Assembly (NCBI RefSeq): GCF_015863205.1
Contig: NZ_JACBXQ010000002.1
Location: 62,001 to 126,000 of the forward strand
Length of the DNA: 64,000 nucleotides
Direction: 5' to 3'
Source: Facklamia lactis
Lineage (GTDB): Bacteria > Bacillota > Bacilli > Lactobacillales > Aerococcaceae
Part shown: one piece after another, positions 54,257 through 63,185 of the stretch
How the letters are laid out: each line of letters opens with the position of its first letter
How positions within the stretch are numbered: the stretch's first letter is position 1
Position numbers and translations under genes: made by a program
Notes under the pieces: model-generated
Seen by the model: only the letters and a program-made list of their open reading frames with translations
What the model was told of the DNA's origin: nothing
Databases searched by the model: none

Positions 54257-55180
54257 TTAGCTTTCTTTGGGTACTAACATTGAAATAGCCTTCTGTATAA
54301 TTTCAACTTTTAGAGGAAGACTTGGTCCTTGATCTCCATCAATATTAGCCACCAGCTCATCTTTACTTTTTACATTAATTGCCTCAACGGTAAATTGTTT
54401 ACCCCTTAAAACCAGAATATAATCATTATTTGTATAGCTAGTTGGCAAGCCTTGGTCTTGTATTAACGTTTGAATACTAGAAATTGCCATCGAATTTTTA
54501 AGGGCAATAAGAAAAGCTTGTCCATCATCAAATTTTGCCTCTGGTAATAAGTTTTCTACACCTCCTACACTCGATGTTAAAGCAATCAATAATAAATTGG
54601 TTTCTAAGTCGTAGCTTGTTTGATTTTCATCAGTAATTCTTAAAGCTTGAGGATACCCCTCAAAAAAGGCCTTAAAACCGTTCATTATATATGCCAAAAT
54701 ACCAAAACGATTTTTTTGTTGCGATTCAGTTTGTAAAACCGCTGTGGGAATTGACCCCAAAGCTAAAACGTTAATAAAATAATGGTCATTAACTTTTGCC
54801 ACATCAACTTGCATTTCCTCCAAATTTCTAAAGCATTCAATCGTTTGATTCGCTATTAATGGATATTCAAGTGCACGTGCTAAATCATTCACTGTTCCCA
54901 AAGGAATAAAGGAAAATTTCGGTCGTTCAAGTTCTTCCAGCGTCATCAATCCTGAAATAACTTCATTAACCGTTCCATCTCCGCCTAAACAAATGACCGT
55001 ATCAAAATTGTCTTGTAACGAATGCTGAGCCCAAATTTTTGCATCATTTAGAGTTTGAGTAAGCCTTATTTCCACCTTTGCCTGATAATTTTCCTCTAAT
55101 AGATCTTTTAAGCTTAAGGCATGTACTTCTGCCAATCCCTTACCTGAACCTGGATTAGCAATTACCAGTATCTTTTCCAT
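54257..55180 (-). CDS. Diacylglycerol kinase family lipid kinase (DagK/YegS)
   Basis: 307-residue soluble lipid kinase likely returning diacylglycerol to phosphatidic acid. The N-terminal block starts MEKILVIANPGSGKG, with the catalytic glycine-rich GGDGTVNEVISGL and FIPLGTVNDLARAL. The ATG at 55178–55180 has AGGAG upstream; the frame is open a further eight codons without a ribosome site. Divergent from folT. Confidence 0.9.
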   Translation of the reverse strand: MEKILVIANPGSGKGLAEVHALSLKDLLEENYQAKVEIRLTQTLNDAKIWAQHSLQDNFDTVICLGGDGTVNEVISGLMTLEELERPKFSFIPLGTVNDLARALEYPLIANQTIECFRNLEEMQVDVAKVNDHYFINVLALGSIPTAVLQTESQQKNRFGILAYIMNGFKAFFEGYPQALRITDENQTSYDLETNLLLIALTSSVGGVENLLPEAKFDDGQAFLIALKNSMAISSIQTLIQDQGLPTSYTNNDYILVLRGKQFTVEAINVKSKDELVANIDGDQGPSLPLKVEIIQKAISMLVPKES

Positions 55181-55263
55181 CTCATCACTCCTATAGTATC
55201 TCAATTATACCATAAATGCTTAACTTCTCTGTCAACTACCTTCCCTTTCCCCTTCATATGAGT

Positions 55264-55269
55264 TATAAT
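55264..55269 (+). promoter_or_regulatory. −10 element of folT
   Basis: TATAAT about 18 nt before the start of the tetrahydrofolate aptamer; −35 is poor. It gives a transcript start near 55276. Confidence 0.6.
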
Positions 55270-55286
55270 ATTCCTAATACAATACA

Positions 55287-55415
55287 TGACAGAGTAAAAG
55301 ATAGAGCGTTAAGTGCTATTGGATGGGATGTAGCCAATAGACGAAAAGATTTTTTCTTGCGGTACTATCTTTGCATTCGCTGCATTTTTTTGTGGCGCTC
55401 TTGTCGAAAAGGAGC
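55287..55415 (+). promoter_or_regulatory. Tetrahydrofolate riboswitch upstream of folT
   Basis: The class I THF aptamer core is recognisable: AGAGCGTTAAGTG (55313–55324 region), GGATGGGATGTAGCC, ACGAAAAGA and GCGGTACTATCTTTGCATTCGCTG. An outer stem AGATAG / CTATCT is visible. A hairpin CGCTCTT / AAGGAGCG followed by T7 (about 55397–55422) covers the folT ribosome site, so it may terminate transcription, hide the SD, or both. Confidence 0.88.
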
Positions 55416-55423
55416 GTTTTTTT

Positions 55424-55981
55424 ATGGAAAACACAAATATCAACCATCCAAAAGTCTATGGCAAAAAAGGAAAACTTTCTACCCTCCAACTCACAATAAT
55501 GGCTCTTTTACTAGCCTTCAGAATTTTATTAGGCTATATTCCATCCTTAAGACTCGGTGAGATTGCTTCCGTGGGGATTGGATTTTTAGGGACTGCTCTT
55601 TCAAGTGCTATTATTGGACCATGGTGGGGAATTATCTTATCGATGTTGACTGATATCATCACAGCATTAATTGACGGTTATACTTTCTTTTTTGGTTATA
55701 CGCTGAGTGCAGGTGTAGGTGGATTAATATATGGGCTTTTCTTATGGCGAAAAGAACATAATTGGAAGAATATTTTCCTATCGGTTCTCTTAATTACTAT
55801 TTTTGTCAATTTAGGCTTGGGGTCTCTTTGGGTTAGAATGATGTCTGGCCAAGCTTGGAAAGCTTTTATGCCACTCCGAATTGCAAAAAATGCTTTTACT
55901 CTCCCTACTAACACACTCATTCTTTTGTTTGTTTTCAAAATTCCTATGATTCAAAAATTAATAAAAAAATACCAATTTTAA
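55424..55981 (+). CDS. folT: Folate ECF transporter S component FolT
   Basis: 185-residue, five- to six-helix membrane protein for folate uptake with a shared ECF module (not in the window). Blocks: LTIMALLLAFRILLGYIPSL, GIGFLGTALSSAIIGPWWG and the C-terminal PLRIAKNAFTLPTNTL. AAGGAG is 9 nt before the ATG. The THF riboswitch strongly supports the substrate. Confidence 0.92.
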   Translation: MENTNINHPKVYGKKGKLSTLQLTIMALLLAFRILLGYIPSLRLGEIASVGIGFLGTALSSAIIGPWWGIILSMLTDIITALIDGYTFFFGYTLSAGVGGLIYGLFLWRKEHNWKNIFLSVLLITIFVNLGLGSLWVRMMSGQAWKAFMPLRIAKNAFTLPTNTLILLFVFKIPMIQKLIKKYQF

Positions 55982-55991
55982 TACTATATAT

Positions 55992-56019
55992 CCCTTCTAG
56001 CCTTGCTAGGAGGGTTTTT
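55992..56019 (+). terminator. Terminator of folT
   Basis: CCCTTCTAGC / GCTAGGAGGG (one T·G pair), 3-nt loop CTT, followed by TTTTT. Confidence 0.85.
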
Positions 56020-56150
56020 GATTACTGAGTGATGAAATTTGATTTACATTTTGATGAAAAATGCATTGATGTTGAGACTTTAGCAGTTTTTACGTATAAT
56101 ATTATTCTATGAGAAAATAAATGTAGCTTGCAACTACAGGAGGAATTTAA

Positions 56151-57122
56151 ATGTCAAAGAATTATCGTGTACTACTTTTTTATAAATATCAAACAATTGA
56201 AGATCCAGATGAATTTGTCACAGAACATTTAGAGTATTGTAAAAGTATAGGTCTAAAAGGACGTGTCTTGGTTGGATCTGAAGGAATTAACGGCACCGTT
56301 TCAGGTACAATTGAACAAACAAAAAAATATATGGACTATGTTCATTCGCTACCCGGCTTCGAGGATGTATGGTTTAAAGAAGACCTTGCTGACAACTTTG
56401 CACACAAAAAAATGTATGTCCGACACCGTGAAGAAATTGTTGCTTTAAATCTAGAAGATGATATTGATCCCCATCAAATCACGGGTCAATACCTCAATCC
56501 TAAAGAATTTCACGATGCTCTATTAGACGAAGATACTATTGTTCTTGATACCCGAAATGATTATGAATATGATTTAGGCCATTTTAAAGGGGCTATTAGA
56601 CCTGAAATTCGTAATTTCCGTGAACTCCCAAACTGGGTCCTAGAAAATAAAGATAAATTTATGGAAAAGCGCATTGTGGTATACTGTACAGGTGGGATTC
56701 GTTGCGAAAAGTTCTCTGGTTGGATGCTTCGCGAAGGATTTAAAGATGTTGGGCAATTACATGGTGGAATTGATACTTATGGAAAAGATCCTGAAATAAA
56801 AGGAGATCTGTGGGAAGGTAAAATGTATGTTTTTGATGAGAGAATCTCTATCCCTATTAACCATGTCAATCCAAGTGTCGTTGCTAAAGATTATTTCGAT
56901 GGCAAACCGTGTGAACGTTATATCAACTGTGGTAATCCTGAATGTAACGAACAAATAATTGCATCAAAATTAAATGAAGATAAATATTTGAGAGGGTGTT
57001 CTGCAGAGTGCCGACGACACCCCAGAAACCGTTATATTAGCGAAAACAATCTATCCACTCAAGAGTGGGAAGAACGCTTAAATGCTATTGGCGAATCTTT
57101 AAAGAATACTCATACTGCATAA
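56151..57122 (+). CDS. trhO: tRNA U34 hydroxylase TrhO (rhodanese-related)
   Basis: 323-residue enzyme that makes 5-hydroxyuridine at position 34 of tRNA in an oxygen-dependent manner. N-terminal acylphosphatase-like domain ([10 protein letters not shown]), rhodanese domain with catalytic [13 protein letters not shown], and a C-terminal cysteine-rich part ([26 protein letters not shown]). AGGAGG precedes the ATG. Confidence 0.93.
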   Translation: MSKNYRVLLFYKYQTIEDPDEFVTEHLEYCKSIGLKGRVLVGSEGINGTVSGTIEQTKKYMDYVHSLPGFEDVWFKEDLADNFAHKKMYVRHREEIVALNLEDDIDPHQITGQYLNPKEFHDALLDEDTIVLDTRNDYEYDLGHFKGAIRPEIRNFRELPNWVLENKDKFMEKRIVVYCTGGIRCEKFSGWMLREGFKDVGQLHGGIDTYGKDPEIKGDLWEGKMYVFDERISIPINHVNPSVVAKDYFDGKPCERYINCGNPECNEQIIASKLNEDKYLRGCSAECRRHPRNRYISENNLSTQEWEERLNAIGESLKNTHTA

Positions 57123-57148
57123 ACTAAGATAGATAAGGGGGTGATGTA

Positions 57149-60100
57149 ATGGTAGATAAACAGAATCCGTTTAAAAGCCATGAACATCCTTCATCAAATC
57201 AAGATGTAAATAGCACCACATCTTTACAAGGAAATCATAGAACATCTAATCCTTATAAAGAATCTACAAGTGAGACTTTACGTCAAAGACAAAAACAAAC
57301 TTATTTTTCGCCTGAAGAAGCCCGGAAGCGGCGACAAGAAAGAATATCTCAACTTGAGAAAATGCAAAACGATGAGGAAGTGGAGCAGTCCTATTCTCGC
57401 AGAAACATTTCTAATTCTAAGAGGGACAATACGCATCAGGAGAATATCAAAATCTCAAGCAAAAGATCTTCTCACCGCGTCCCGATCTTATCAGGAATGG
57501 GACTATCAGAAGACGAAAATTTTTCACCACTTGACCAAGATCAAGAAAAACCATCTAAGCAAGATTCTATTCAGAACCGCACTGCTTACAATCAGTCTAA
57601 TACCGAAAAGCTCTCAAAAAGTAGTCTTACCTCTCTATATGAGAATGATCCTAGCCTAAACAATAGTTCTAATCAATCTTTTTCAAACGTTTATGCTAAC
57701 GAAGACGATGCAGAGTTCGAAGAAACAAACTGGTGGTTACGCCAAAAATATAAAAGACAAAAAAGACATCAGAAATTAAAAGAACAGTATTCATTATCTG
57801 ATTATAATTGGAAAGAAAAATTAGCGCTTATATTTGCCGTTCTAATTAATATTATTAAACACTTTCTAATTTTTATTTTAGTAGCAGGTCTTTTATTGGG
57901 TGCTTTAGTCGGAGGAACTGGTCTAGGATACTTTGCAGCGCTTGTTGGAGAAACAGAGCCCCCTACTAAGCAAGAGATGGCTGAATCAATTAATCGACTT
58001 GAGCAACAGTCTACTCTTTATTATGCATCCGGACAGCCCATTGCAAACGTTAGATCAGATGTTGTTCGATCAGTTGCGTCAATCGATGAAATTTCACCCA
58101 ACATCATTAATGGTTTAATTTCAATTGAAGACGAAGCCTTTTATGATCATCCAGGTGTTAATCCCAAAGCTACTCTAAGAGCTGTTTTGCAAACTTTGCT
58201 AACAGGTTCCGGAACAGGTGGCTCTACCTTAACACAACAGCTGGTCAAACAACAATTACTCACAAACGATGTAACTTTCTTTCGAAAGGCCAATGAAATT
58301 CTTTTAGCACTTCGACTTGAAAATTATTTTTCAAAAGATGAAATTTTAACGGCCTATTTAAACGTCTCTCCATTTGGAAGAAATAATAAAGGAGAAAATG
58401 TTGCTGGTATCCGTGAAGCTTCTGAAGGTATCTTTGGTGTTCCACCTGAAGATGTTAATCTAGCGCAAGCAGCCTTCTTAGTAGGCTTACCTCAAGATCC
58501 ATATAACTATACCCCTTACAACCAATTTGGAGAATTACGAACGGATAATTTTGAAGCTGGTATCAAGCGAATGAAGGCAGTGCTTTACAGCATGTATCGC
58601 AATCAAGTTATTGATAGAGCAACTTACGATGAAGCCATTCAATATGATATTGTCGGTGATTTTCTTGAACCAGAAAAAGTTCCTGAAGATAGACAATCAT
58701 ACTTATATCAAGCCGTCATGAATGGTGCCATTGAACAAATTATGGCTTTAAATATCGAAGAAGATGGTTATACGATTGAACAAGTTTATGCAGATGATGA
58801 ATGGTATAATGAATATTTCTATGACGCTGAAGAGCAGTTACGTACAGGTGGATATCATGTTTATTCAACAATCGATAAAGAAATTTACGATCAACTCCAA
58901 CAATCTGCTCAAGCTCATGATGATGAGTTAGGGATTAGCTATGAAGGCGTCTATATAGACCCTAATACAGGTGAAGAAGTCTATTATGTAGAAGATGTCC
59001 AAGCTGGAATGGTTGTTCTGGAAAATGAGACAGGCAAAGTTTTAGGCTTTGTTGCAGGGACTGATTTTGAAAATAACCAAATTGATCACGCCTTTGGTAT
59101 GCATCGATCTCCTGGTTCCACCATTAAACCAATGGCAGTCTATGCCCCAGCAATTGAACATGATTTGATTTATCCTGCAACCATTATTCCGGATACAGAG
59201 TTTGTTGAAACGTATTCTGATGGAACAGAATGGCGACCAACAAACTATGGAATGGTCGTTTCTGGAGACTATCTTACTGCAAGAACTGCTCTTCTTCGTT
59301 CAGATAATATTCCAGCAGTCAGAGTCTATGAAGAAATTCGCAATCAAAACATACCGGTCATCGACTATCTAAAATTAATGGGCTTTAATACTGTTGATTC
59401 TTATACAGAAGAAGATACACAAAACTTAGCATTCTCTCTAGGAGGAGTCACAAAAGGACCAACCGTTTTTGAACAAACTTCTGGTTTTACAACCTTTGCC
59501 AATAAAGGCAACTATGTAGAAGGCTATTATATTGAAAAAATAGAAGATTCCTTTGGGAATATTGTCTTTGAACAAAATAAAGAACCCGTACGAGTCTTTA
59601 GTGAAGATACTAATTATTTAATGGTCGATATGCTACGTGACACAAACACTGAAGGAACAGGTCGCCGCGCAGCTGAATTAATGGAAGTGAACGGTGATTG
59701 GATCGCAAAATCTGGAATTAGTGAAAATTCAAAAGATGTGTGGTATATTGCCTCAACACCTAAAATTACCATTGGTTCTTGGATTGGTTACGATAGTCAA
59801 TACGGAGATTTTGTCATAGATATTAATGATGGTTATGGTGGAGAAAGTCTACGAAGCCAAACATTCTGGGCAAATGTTGTCAACGATCTCTATGCACTTC
59901 GTCCTGATATATTTGGTACGGATCTCAAATTCGAGCAACCAGAATCTGTAGTGAAGCAATCCATTCTTGAAAAAACAGGTACACTCCCAGGTACAATTAG
60001 GATAAATAATCGTCAAGCATCATTATCGGGTCCTTTGAGAGAAGATGTATTCAAACGATCAAATCCTGCCGCTGAACTTACTTATGATTTCCTATTTAAT

Positions 60101-60373
60101 GCTTCTGATGAAGAACTTCAGCGTTTCTGGGCTGCCTACTTGTCAAATAGTAACCAGAGACAAAGAAATAATAACAGCTCACAAAATGGAGAATCCAATA
60201 ATAACACGAATGGTCAAGAAGCCACAACTGATCCAATGTCCCCGACAGATCCTTCTGACGGAGATACTGATACAACCGTGACACCTGACCCTACGGTTCC
60301 ACCTGATCAACCAGATGAACCTGAAACACCTCCTGGTGGTGAAACCCCTCCAGGAACTGATCCAGCTCCATAA
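57149..60373 (+). CDS. pbp1A: Class A penicillin-binding protein (PBP1A family)
   Basis: Bifunctional peptidoglycan glycosyltransferase/transpeptidase of 1074 residues. Order: a long polar cytoplasmic tail (1–225), one membrane segment (about 229–262), GT51 domain with EDEAFYDHPG (about 327) and GGSTLTQQLVKQ, then the transpeptidase with SPGSTIKP (nucleophile Ser near 657), SDN (around 729), and KSG in AKSGIS (about 852). The C-terminus is Asn/Gln-rich then Pro/Thr/Asp-rich. GGGGGTGATGTA precedes the ATG. A partner for GpsB, encoded 6.5 kb upstream. Confidence 0.94.
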   Translation: MVDKQNPFKSHEHPSSNQDVNSTTSLQGNHRTSNPYKESTSETLRQRQKQTYFSPEEARKRRQERISQLEKMQNDEEVEQSYSRRNISNSKRDNTHQENIKISSKRSSHRVPILSGMGLSEDENFSPLDQDQEKPSKQDSIQNRTAYNQSNTEKLSKSSLTSLYENDPSLNNSSNQSFSNVYANEDDAEFEETNWWLRQKYKRQKRHQKLKEQYSLSDYNWKEKLALIFAVLINIIKHFLIFILVAGLLLGALVGGTGLGYFAALVGETEPPTKQEMAESINRLEQQSTLYYASGQPIANVRSDVVRSVASIDEISPNIINGLISIEDEAFYDHPGVNPKATLRAVLQTLLTGSGTGGSTLTQQLVKQQLLTNDVTFFRKANEILLALRLENYFSKDEILTAYLNVSPFGRNNKGENVAGIREASEGIFGVPPEDVNLAQAAFLVGLPQDPYNYTPYNQFGELRTDNFEAGIKRMKAVLYSMYRNQVIDRATYDEAIQYDIVGDFLEPEKVPEDRQSYLYQAVMNGAIEQIMALNIEEDGYTIEQVYADDEWYNEYFYDAEEQLRTGGYHVYSTIDKEIYDQLQQSAQAHDDELGISYEGVYIDPNTGEEVYYVEDVQAGMVVLENETGKVLGFVAGTDFENNQIDHAFGMHRSPGSTIKPMAVYAPAIEHDLIYPATIIPDTEFVETYSDGTEWRPTNYGMVVSGDYLTARTALLRSDNIPAVRVYEEIRNQNIPVIDYLKLMGFNTVDSYTEEDTQNLAFSLGGVTKGPTVFEQTSGFTTFANKGNYVEGYYIEKIEDSFGNIVFEQNKEPVRVFSEDTNYLMVDMLRDTNTEGTGRRAAELMEVNGDWIAKSGISENSKDVWYIASTPKITIGSWIGYDSQYGDFVIDINDGYGGESLRSQTFWANVVNDLYALRPDIFGTDLKFEQPESVVKQSILEKTGTLPGTIRINNRQASLSGPLREDVFKRSNPAAELTYDFLFNASDEELQRFWAAYLSNSNQRQRNNNSSQNGESNNNTNGQEATTDPMSPTDPSDGDTDTTVTPDPTVPPDQPDEPETPPGGETPPGTDPAP

Positions 60374-60391
60374 TTTGGGCTTTCTCTTAAC

Positions 60392-60435
60392 AAAAACTCA
60401 TCCTGATCTATTTGAAAGAGATCAGGATGAGTTTT
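60392..60435 (+). terminator. Terminator of the PBP gene
   Basis: AAAAACTCATCCTGATCT / AGATCAGGATGAGTTTTT, an 18-bp stem with an 8-nt loop; T run on the plus strand. Confidence 0.9.
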
Positions 60436-60509
60436 TATATTAAAATTACACTTGTTATTTCATATTAGCTAAAATTGTTTACAACTATTCGAATAATAAA
60501 TTTTATCTT

Positions 60510-60626
60510 TTAGAGAAGTTGTTTCTTCTTTTCTTTACGTAAGGCCCTAATAAGTCCTATCGCTTGAATGACTAATAAAGCCAATGAAAAATATATTTTT
60601 AATTGGTTCATACTATTATTTCGCAT
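60510..60626 (-). CDS. Small membrane protein downstream of ccpA (38 aa)
   Basis: 38-codon frame MRNNSMNQLKIYF followed by a hydrophobic stretch (SLALLVIQAIGLIRAL) and a Lys/Arg tail (RKEKKKQLL). GTGAGGAGTAAGGACT precedes the ATG (60624–60626). It begins 17 nt after the ccpA stop, and the shape is that of a single-span membrane protein with an inside-positive end. Unrecognised; too short to be sure, but SD, spacing and composition favour a real gene. Confidence 0.6.
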   Translation of the reverse strand: MRNNSMNQLKIYFSLALLVIQAIGLIRALRKEKKKQLL

Positions 60627-60642
60627 AGTCCTTACTCCTCAC

Positions 60643-61647
60643 TTATTTCTTTGTAGAGTCACGGTGAATTAGTTTATGTGGTAGAACAATTTGTAATTCT
60701 TCAATTTCTTCATCATTCATTATCTTTGTTAATAACCGCATCGCAACTGCCCCCACATCATATAATGGGTATTGTAAACTTGACAATTGTGGTCGAGTAT
60801 ACTTCGTCAAAACGGAGTTATCACAAGCAAAGATTTCAAATTCATCTGGAACCTTAATTCCCTTATCCGTTAATGAATTGATAATGGTGACCGCAATAGA
60901 GTCACGAGTTGCAATAACACCAGTTGCTTTCGCCGCAAGCAATTGATCTACAATAATATCTCCTTCATCATCTGTAAAATCATTCTGAATGATCAAATCA
61001 TCATCGACTTCAATATTATGTTTAGCTAAAGCCGATTTATAACCTGGAATCCGATGAACCTCATTTACAAAATAACGTGCTTGATCAGTGACAATAGCAG
61101 GTCTTTTTCCTCCTGAATTCAATAAATATTCTGTCATCTCTTCAATTGCTAGACGAATATCAATCGAAACAGTATGAAGGTCTGGGTCATCTGTCACCAT
61201 CCCAGCAATTACAACAGGAATTCTAGAAGTTTTAATAGCTTTTTTCACTTCTTCTTCAATATGATAGCCCATGTAAATAATCCCATCAACTTGTTTCGCT
61301 TCTAGATTATGAAACACATTCACTTCTTTATCTACACTTTCATCTGCATTAGCAAGTATAATATCATATTTATACATAGCAGCAATGTCATCAATCCCTC
61401 TAGCCAGAGCAGAGAAAAAAACATTGGTAATATTAGGAATAATAACCCCTACTGTCGTGGTTTTTTTACTAGCAAGTCCTCGCGCAACTGCATTCGGTCT
61501 ATAATCCAAGCGTTCAATAACTTCTGACACTTTTTTGCGAGTACTGGGCTTAACGTTTGGATTTCCATTTACAACACGTGAAACAGTTGCCATTGACACA
61601 CCAGCCTCACGAGCCACATCATAAATGGTGATTGTTTGCTTTTCCAT
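60643..61647 (-). CDS. ccpA: Catabolite control protein A
   Basis: LacI-family global regulator of carbon catabolite repression; binds cre sites with HPr-Ser-P. The 334 residues start TIYDVAREAGVSMATVSRVVNGNPNVKP, the CcpA-type HTH and hinge (YRPNAVARGLASKKTTTVGVIIP). The effector domain ends HKLIHRDST. Motifs fit CcpA rather than sugar-specific repressors. cre-like sites near arcA, the ornithine operon and its own promoter are likely targets. Confidence 0.93.
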   Translation of the reverse strand: MEKQTITIYDVAREAGVSMATVSRVVNGNPNVKPSTRKKVSEVIERLDYRPNAVARGLASKKTTTVGVIIPNITNVFFSALARGIDDIAAMYKYDIILANADESVDKEVNVFHNLEAKQVDGIIYMGYHIEEEVKKAIKTSRIPVVIAGMVTDDPDLHTVSIDIRLAIEEMTEYLLNSGGKRPAIVTDQARYFVNEVHRIPGYKSALAKHNIEVDDDLIIQNDFTDDEGDIIVDQLLAAKATGVIATRDSIAVTIINSLTDKGIKVPDEFEIFACDNSVLTKYTRPQLSSLQYPLYDVGAVAMRLLTKIMNDEEIEELQIVLPHKLIHRDSTKK

Positions 61648-61704
61648 GACTCCCCTTCTTTCACTAAATAGTTACACACAAAATTTAACATAAGACACTC
61701 AATA

Positions 61705-61719
61705 TTGCAAGCGGTTTCG
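61705..61719. promoter_or_regulatory. cre-like site over the ccpA promoter
   Basis: TTGCAAGCGGTTTCG matches the cre consensus WTGNAANCGNWNNCW at 14 of 15 positions. On the complement it abuts a candidate −35 TTGCAA with TAAATT 17 nt on, about 60 nt before the ccpA ATG, suggesting autoregulation. Confidence 0.65.
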
Positions 61720-61766
61720 ATCTTGTAATGTTACGTTTTCATGAATTTACATTATAACATAATAAT

Positions 61767-61803
61767 AATAACCTAGCACCAAGAAGATTAGTACTAGGTT
61801 ATT
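61767..61803 (-). terminator. Terminator after the YtxH-domain gene
   Basis: AATAACCTAG / CTAGGTTATT, 17-nt loop, 40 nt beyond the stop on the complement. Confidence 0.75.
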
Positions 61804-61842
61804 TATAGTTAATCCTGATATAGAACAAACAAGCTAATTGAT

Positions 61843-62409
61843 TTAGAACTGATGATCGTTATCTACTGGTTCTTCATATACAGCAATAGGTTCTTCATAT
61901 ACAGGGGCTTGGGTATTTGCTTCGTCAAAAGTAACCTCTGTCTTCTCCATTGGGTCATCATTTTTAACTTTATCAACCAGTTCATTGGCAGACATTTCAA
62001 TGTCTTCAGCTGTGCCTTGCAATTCATTTTCAGCACTAACTGAAATGTCTTCAGCTTTAGCTGCTAATGTCTCACGAGAATGACGCAATTCTTCCTTAAC
62101 ATTTCCCCATTCTTTCGATGCTTCATCTTTAAAATCACTTGCTTGTCGCTTTAAATTTTCCGCAGATGACTTAAGACTTACACGAATATCATCACTCGCT
62201 ACAGAAGCAGCATCATACATTTCAACACCACGTTCAACAGCATATTCAGTGTAATCGTTCGCTCTTTCTAACCAATAATCTACTTCATCATTAATGTCTT
62301 TACGTAATTCTTCACCTGATTTAGGAGCATACAACAAAGCTGCAATTCCACCAATTGTTGCTCCAATAATTGCTCCTAATAAAAATCCATCATTATTATT
62401 ATTACTCAT
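61843..62409 (-). CDS. YtxH domain-containing protein
   Basis: About 188 residues: Asn-rich start (MSNNNNDGF), a glycine-rich hydrophobic segment (LLGAIIGATIGGIAALLYAPKSGEELR, the YtxH signature), then a long amphipathic helical, coiled-coil-like region and an acidic tail with repeated YEEP. Family members are membrane-associated stress proteins of unknown function. Several ATGs are adjacent; I chose the one at 62407–62409, 10 nt after AAAGGAG. It overlaps the DUF948 gene by 8 nt. Confidence 0.8.
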   Translation of the reverse strand: MSNNNNDGFLLGAIIGATIGGIAALLYAPKSGEELRKDINDEVDYWLERANDYTEYAVERGVEMYDAASVASDDIRVSLKSSAENLKRQASDFKDEASKEWGNVKEELRHSRETLAAKAEDISVSAENELQGTAEDIEMSANELVDKVKNDDPMEKTEVTFDEANTQAPVYEEPIAVYEEPVDNDHQF

Positions 62410-63046
62410 TATCATCATGCTCCTTTGTACTTATAGTAATTTCGCCAGCCGTTGTAGACGGTCGATGATCAGTAAAATTAGATAAATTTGATGCAGTCGA
62501 ATTATTATTCGTAGTTTCTACAGTTGGTTCAAGATATAAGTCAGCAAGGTCTTCTGAAGGAAGTAATTCTGTATCTTCCTCATAAACACTCTCAACATTG
62601 TTGCTCAAATCACTTTTATGTGATCTTTTCTTACTTTTAGACTTTAAAGCTTGAGTAGCACGAACGAATTTACTCAATGGCGACTTACTTTTACGCTGTG
62701 AACTTACACCTGACACTAAGTTTGTAGCCATAGTTTTTGTTGTATCATTTAATTCTGATACTGAGACTCCTAGATCACCAATTGCTGTAAACAATGGATC
62801 TGTTTTGCCAAGTTTCCCATTAATATCATCTACTAGAGAATTACTCTTATTAAGCAGTCCTTCCACTTCAATTGATAAGTTGTCAACATCTTTTGTTACA
62901 ATATCAATCGTCGTATTCAAACGGTTGACAGTTTCCTTCAGCTCCGTCAGAACACCTGAAACTTTAATTAAACTTAGAGATAAAAAGACGACTAATACTG
63001 CAAAGGCTATAGCAGCTATAATTGCTGCGATTTGACCTATTGTCAT
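62402..63046 (-). CDS. DUF948 domain-containing membrane protein
   Basis: About 214 residues: one membrane helix (about 5–27, AAIIAAIAFAVLVVFLSLSLIKV) followed by a helical DUF948 region (LTELKETVNRLNTTIDIVTKDVDNLSIEVEGLLNKSN) and a polar tail. It forms a pair with the YtxH gene as in the ytxG–ytxH general-stress arrangement of Bacillus. An ATG three codons upstream (63053–63055) is an alternative start. Confidence 0.8.
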   Translation of the reverse strand: MTIGQIAAIIAAIAFAVLVVFLSLSLIKVSGVLTELKETVNRLNTTIDIVTKDVDNLSIEVEGLLNKSNSLVDDINGKLGKTDPLFTAIGDLGVSVSELNDTTKTMATNLVSGVSSQRKSKSPLSKFVRATQALKSKSKKRSHKSDLSNNVESVYEEDTELLPSEDLADLYLEPTVETTNNNSTASNLSNFTDHRPSTTAGEITISTKEHDDNE

Positions 63047-63083
63047 AAGATTCATCACTCCTTTGCTGAATTTTTATATTTTT

Positions 63084-63112
63084 AATATAGCACGTTTTAA
63101 TTTTAAACTCAA
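63084..63112 (-). promoter_or_regulatory. Sigma-A promoter of the DUF948–YtxH pair
   Basis: On the complement, TTGAGT (63107–63112), 17-nt spacer and TATATT (63084–63089), about 40 nt before the DUF948 start. Confidence 0.65.
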
Positions 63113-63162
63113 TTGTTAACGCTTAAAGCTAAAAAGATATTGCTATTTTTTTTATAAAAAAA

Positions 63163-63185
63163 GAATTCCATTAATAATGGAATTC
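63163..63185 (-). terminator. Terminator overlapping the CBS gene stop
   Basis: GAATTCCATTA paired with TAATGGAATTC on the complement, followed by T7. The stop codon of the CBS gene (63171–63173) lies within this hairpin. Confidence 0.8.

Noticed and set aside
55216-55560. 114-codon plus-strand frame before folT
   Set aside because: It spans the folT promoter and THF riboswitch and then overlaps folT in another frame.
63112-63126. cre-like sequence upstream of the DUF948 gene
   Set aside because: TTTAAGCGTTAACA lacks the key G of the left half-site and has a second mismatch; too weak to claim.
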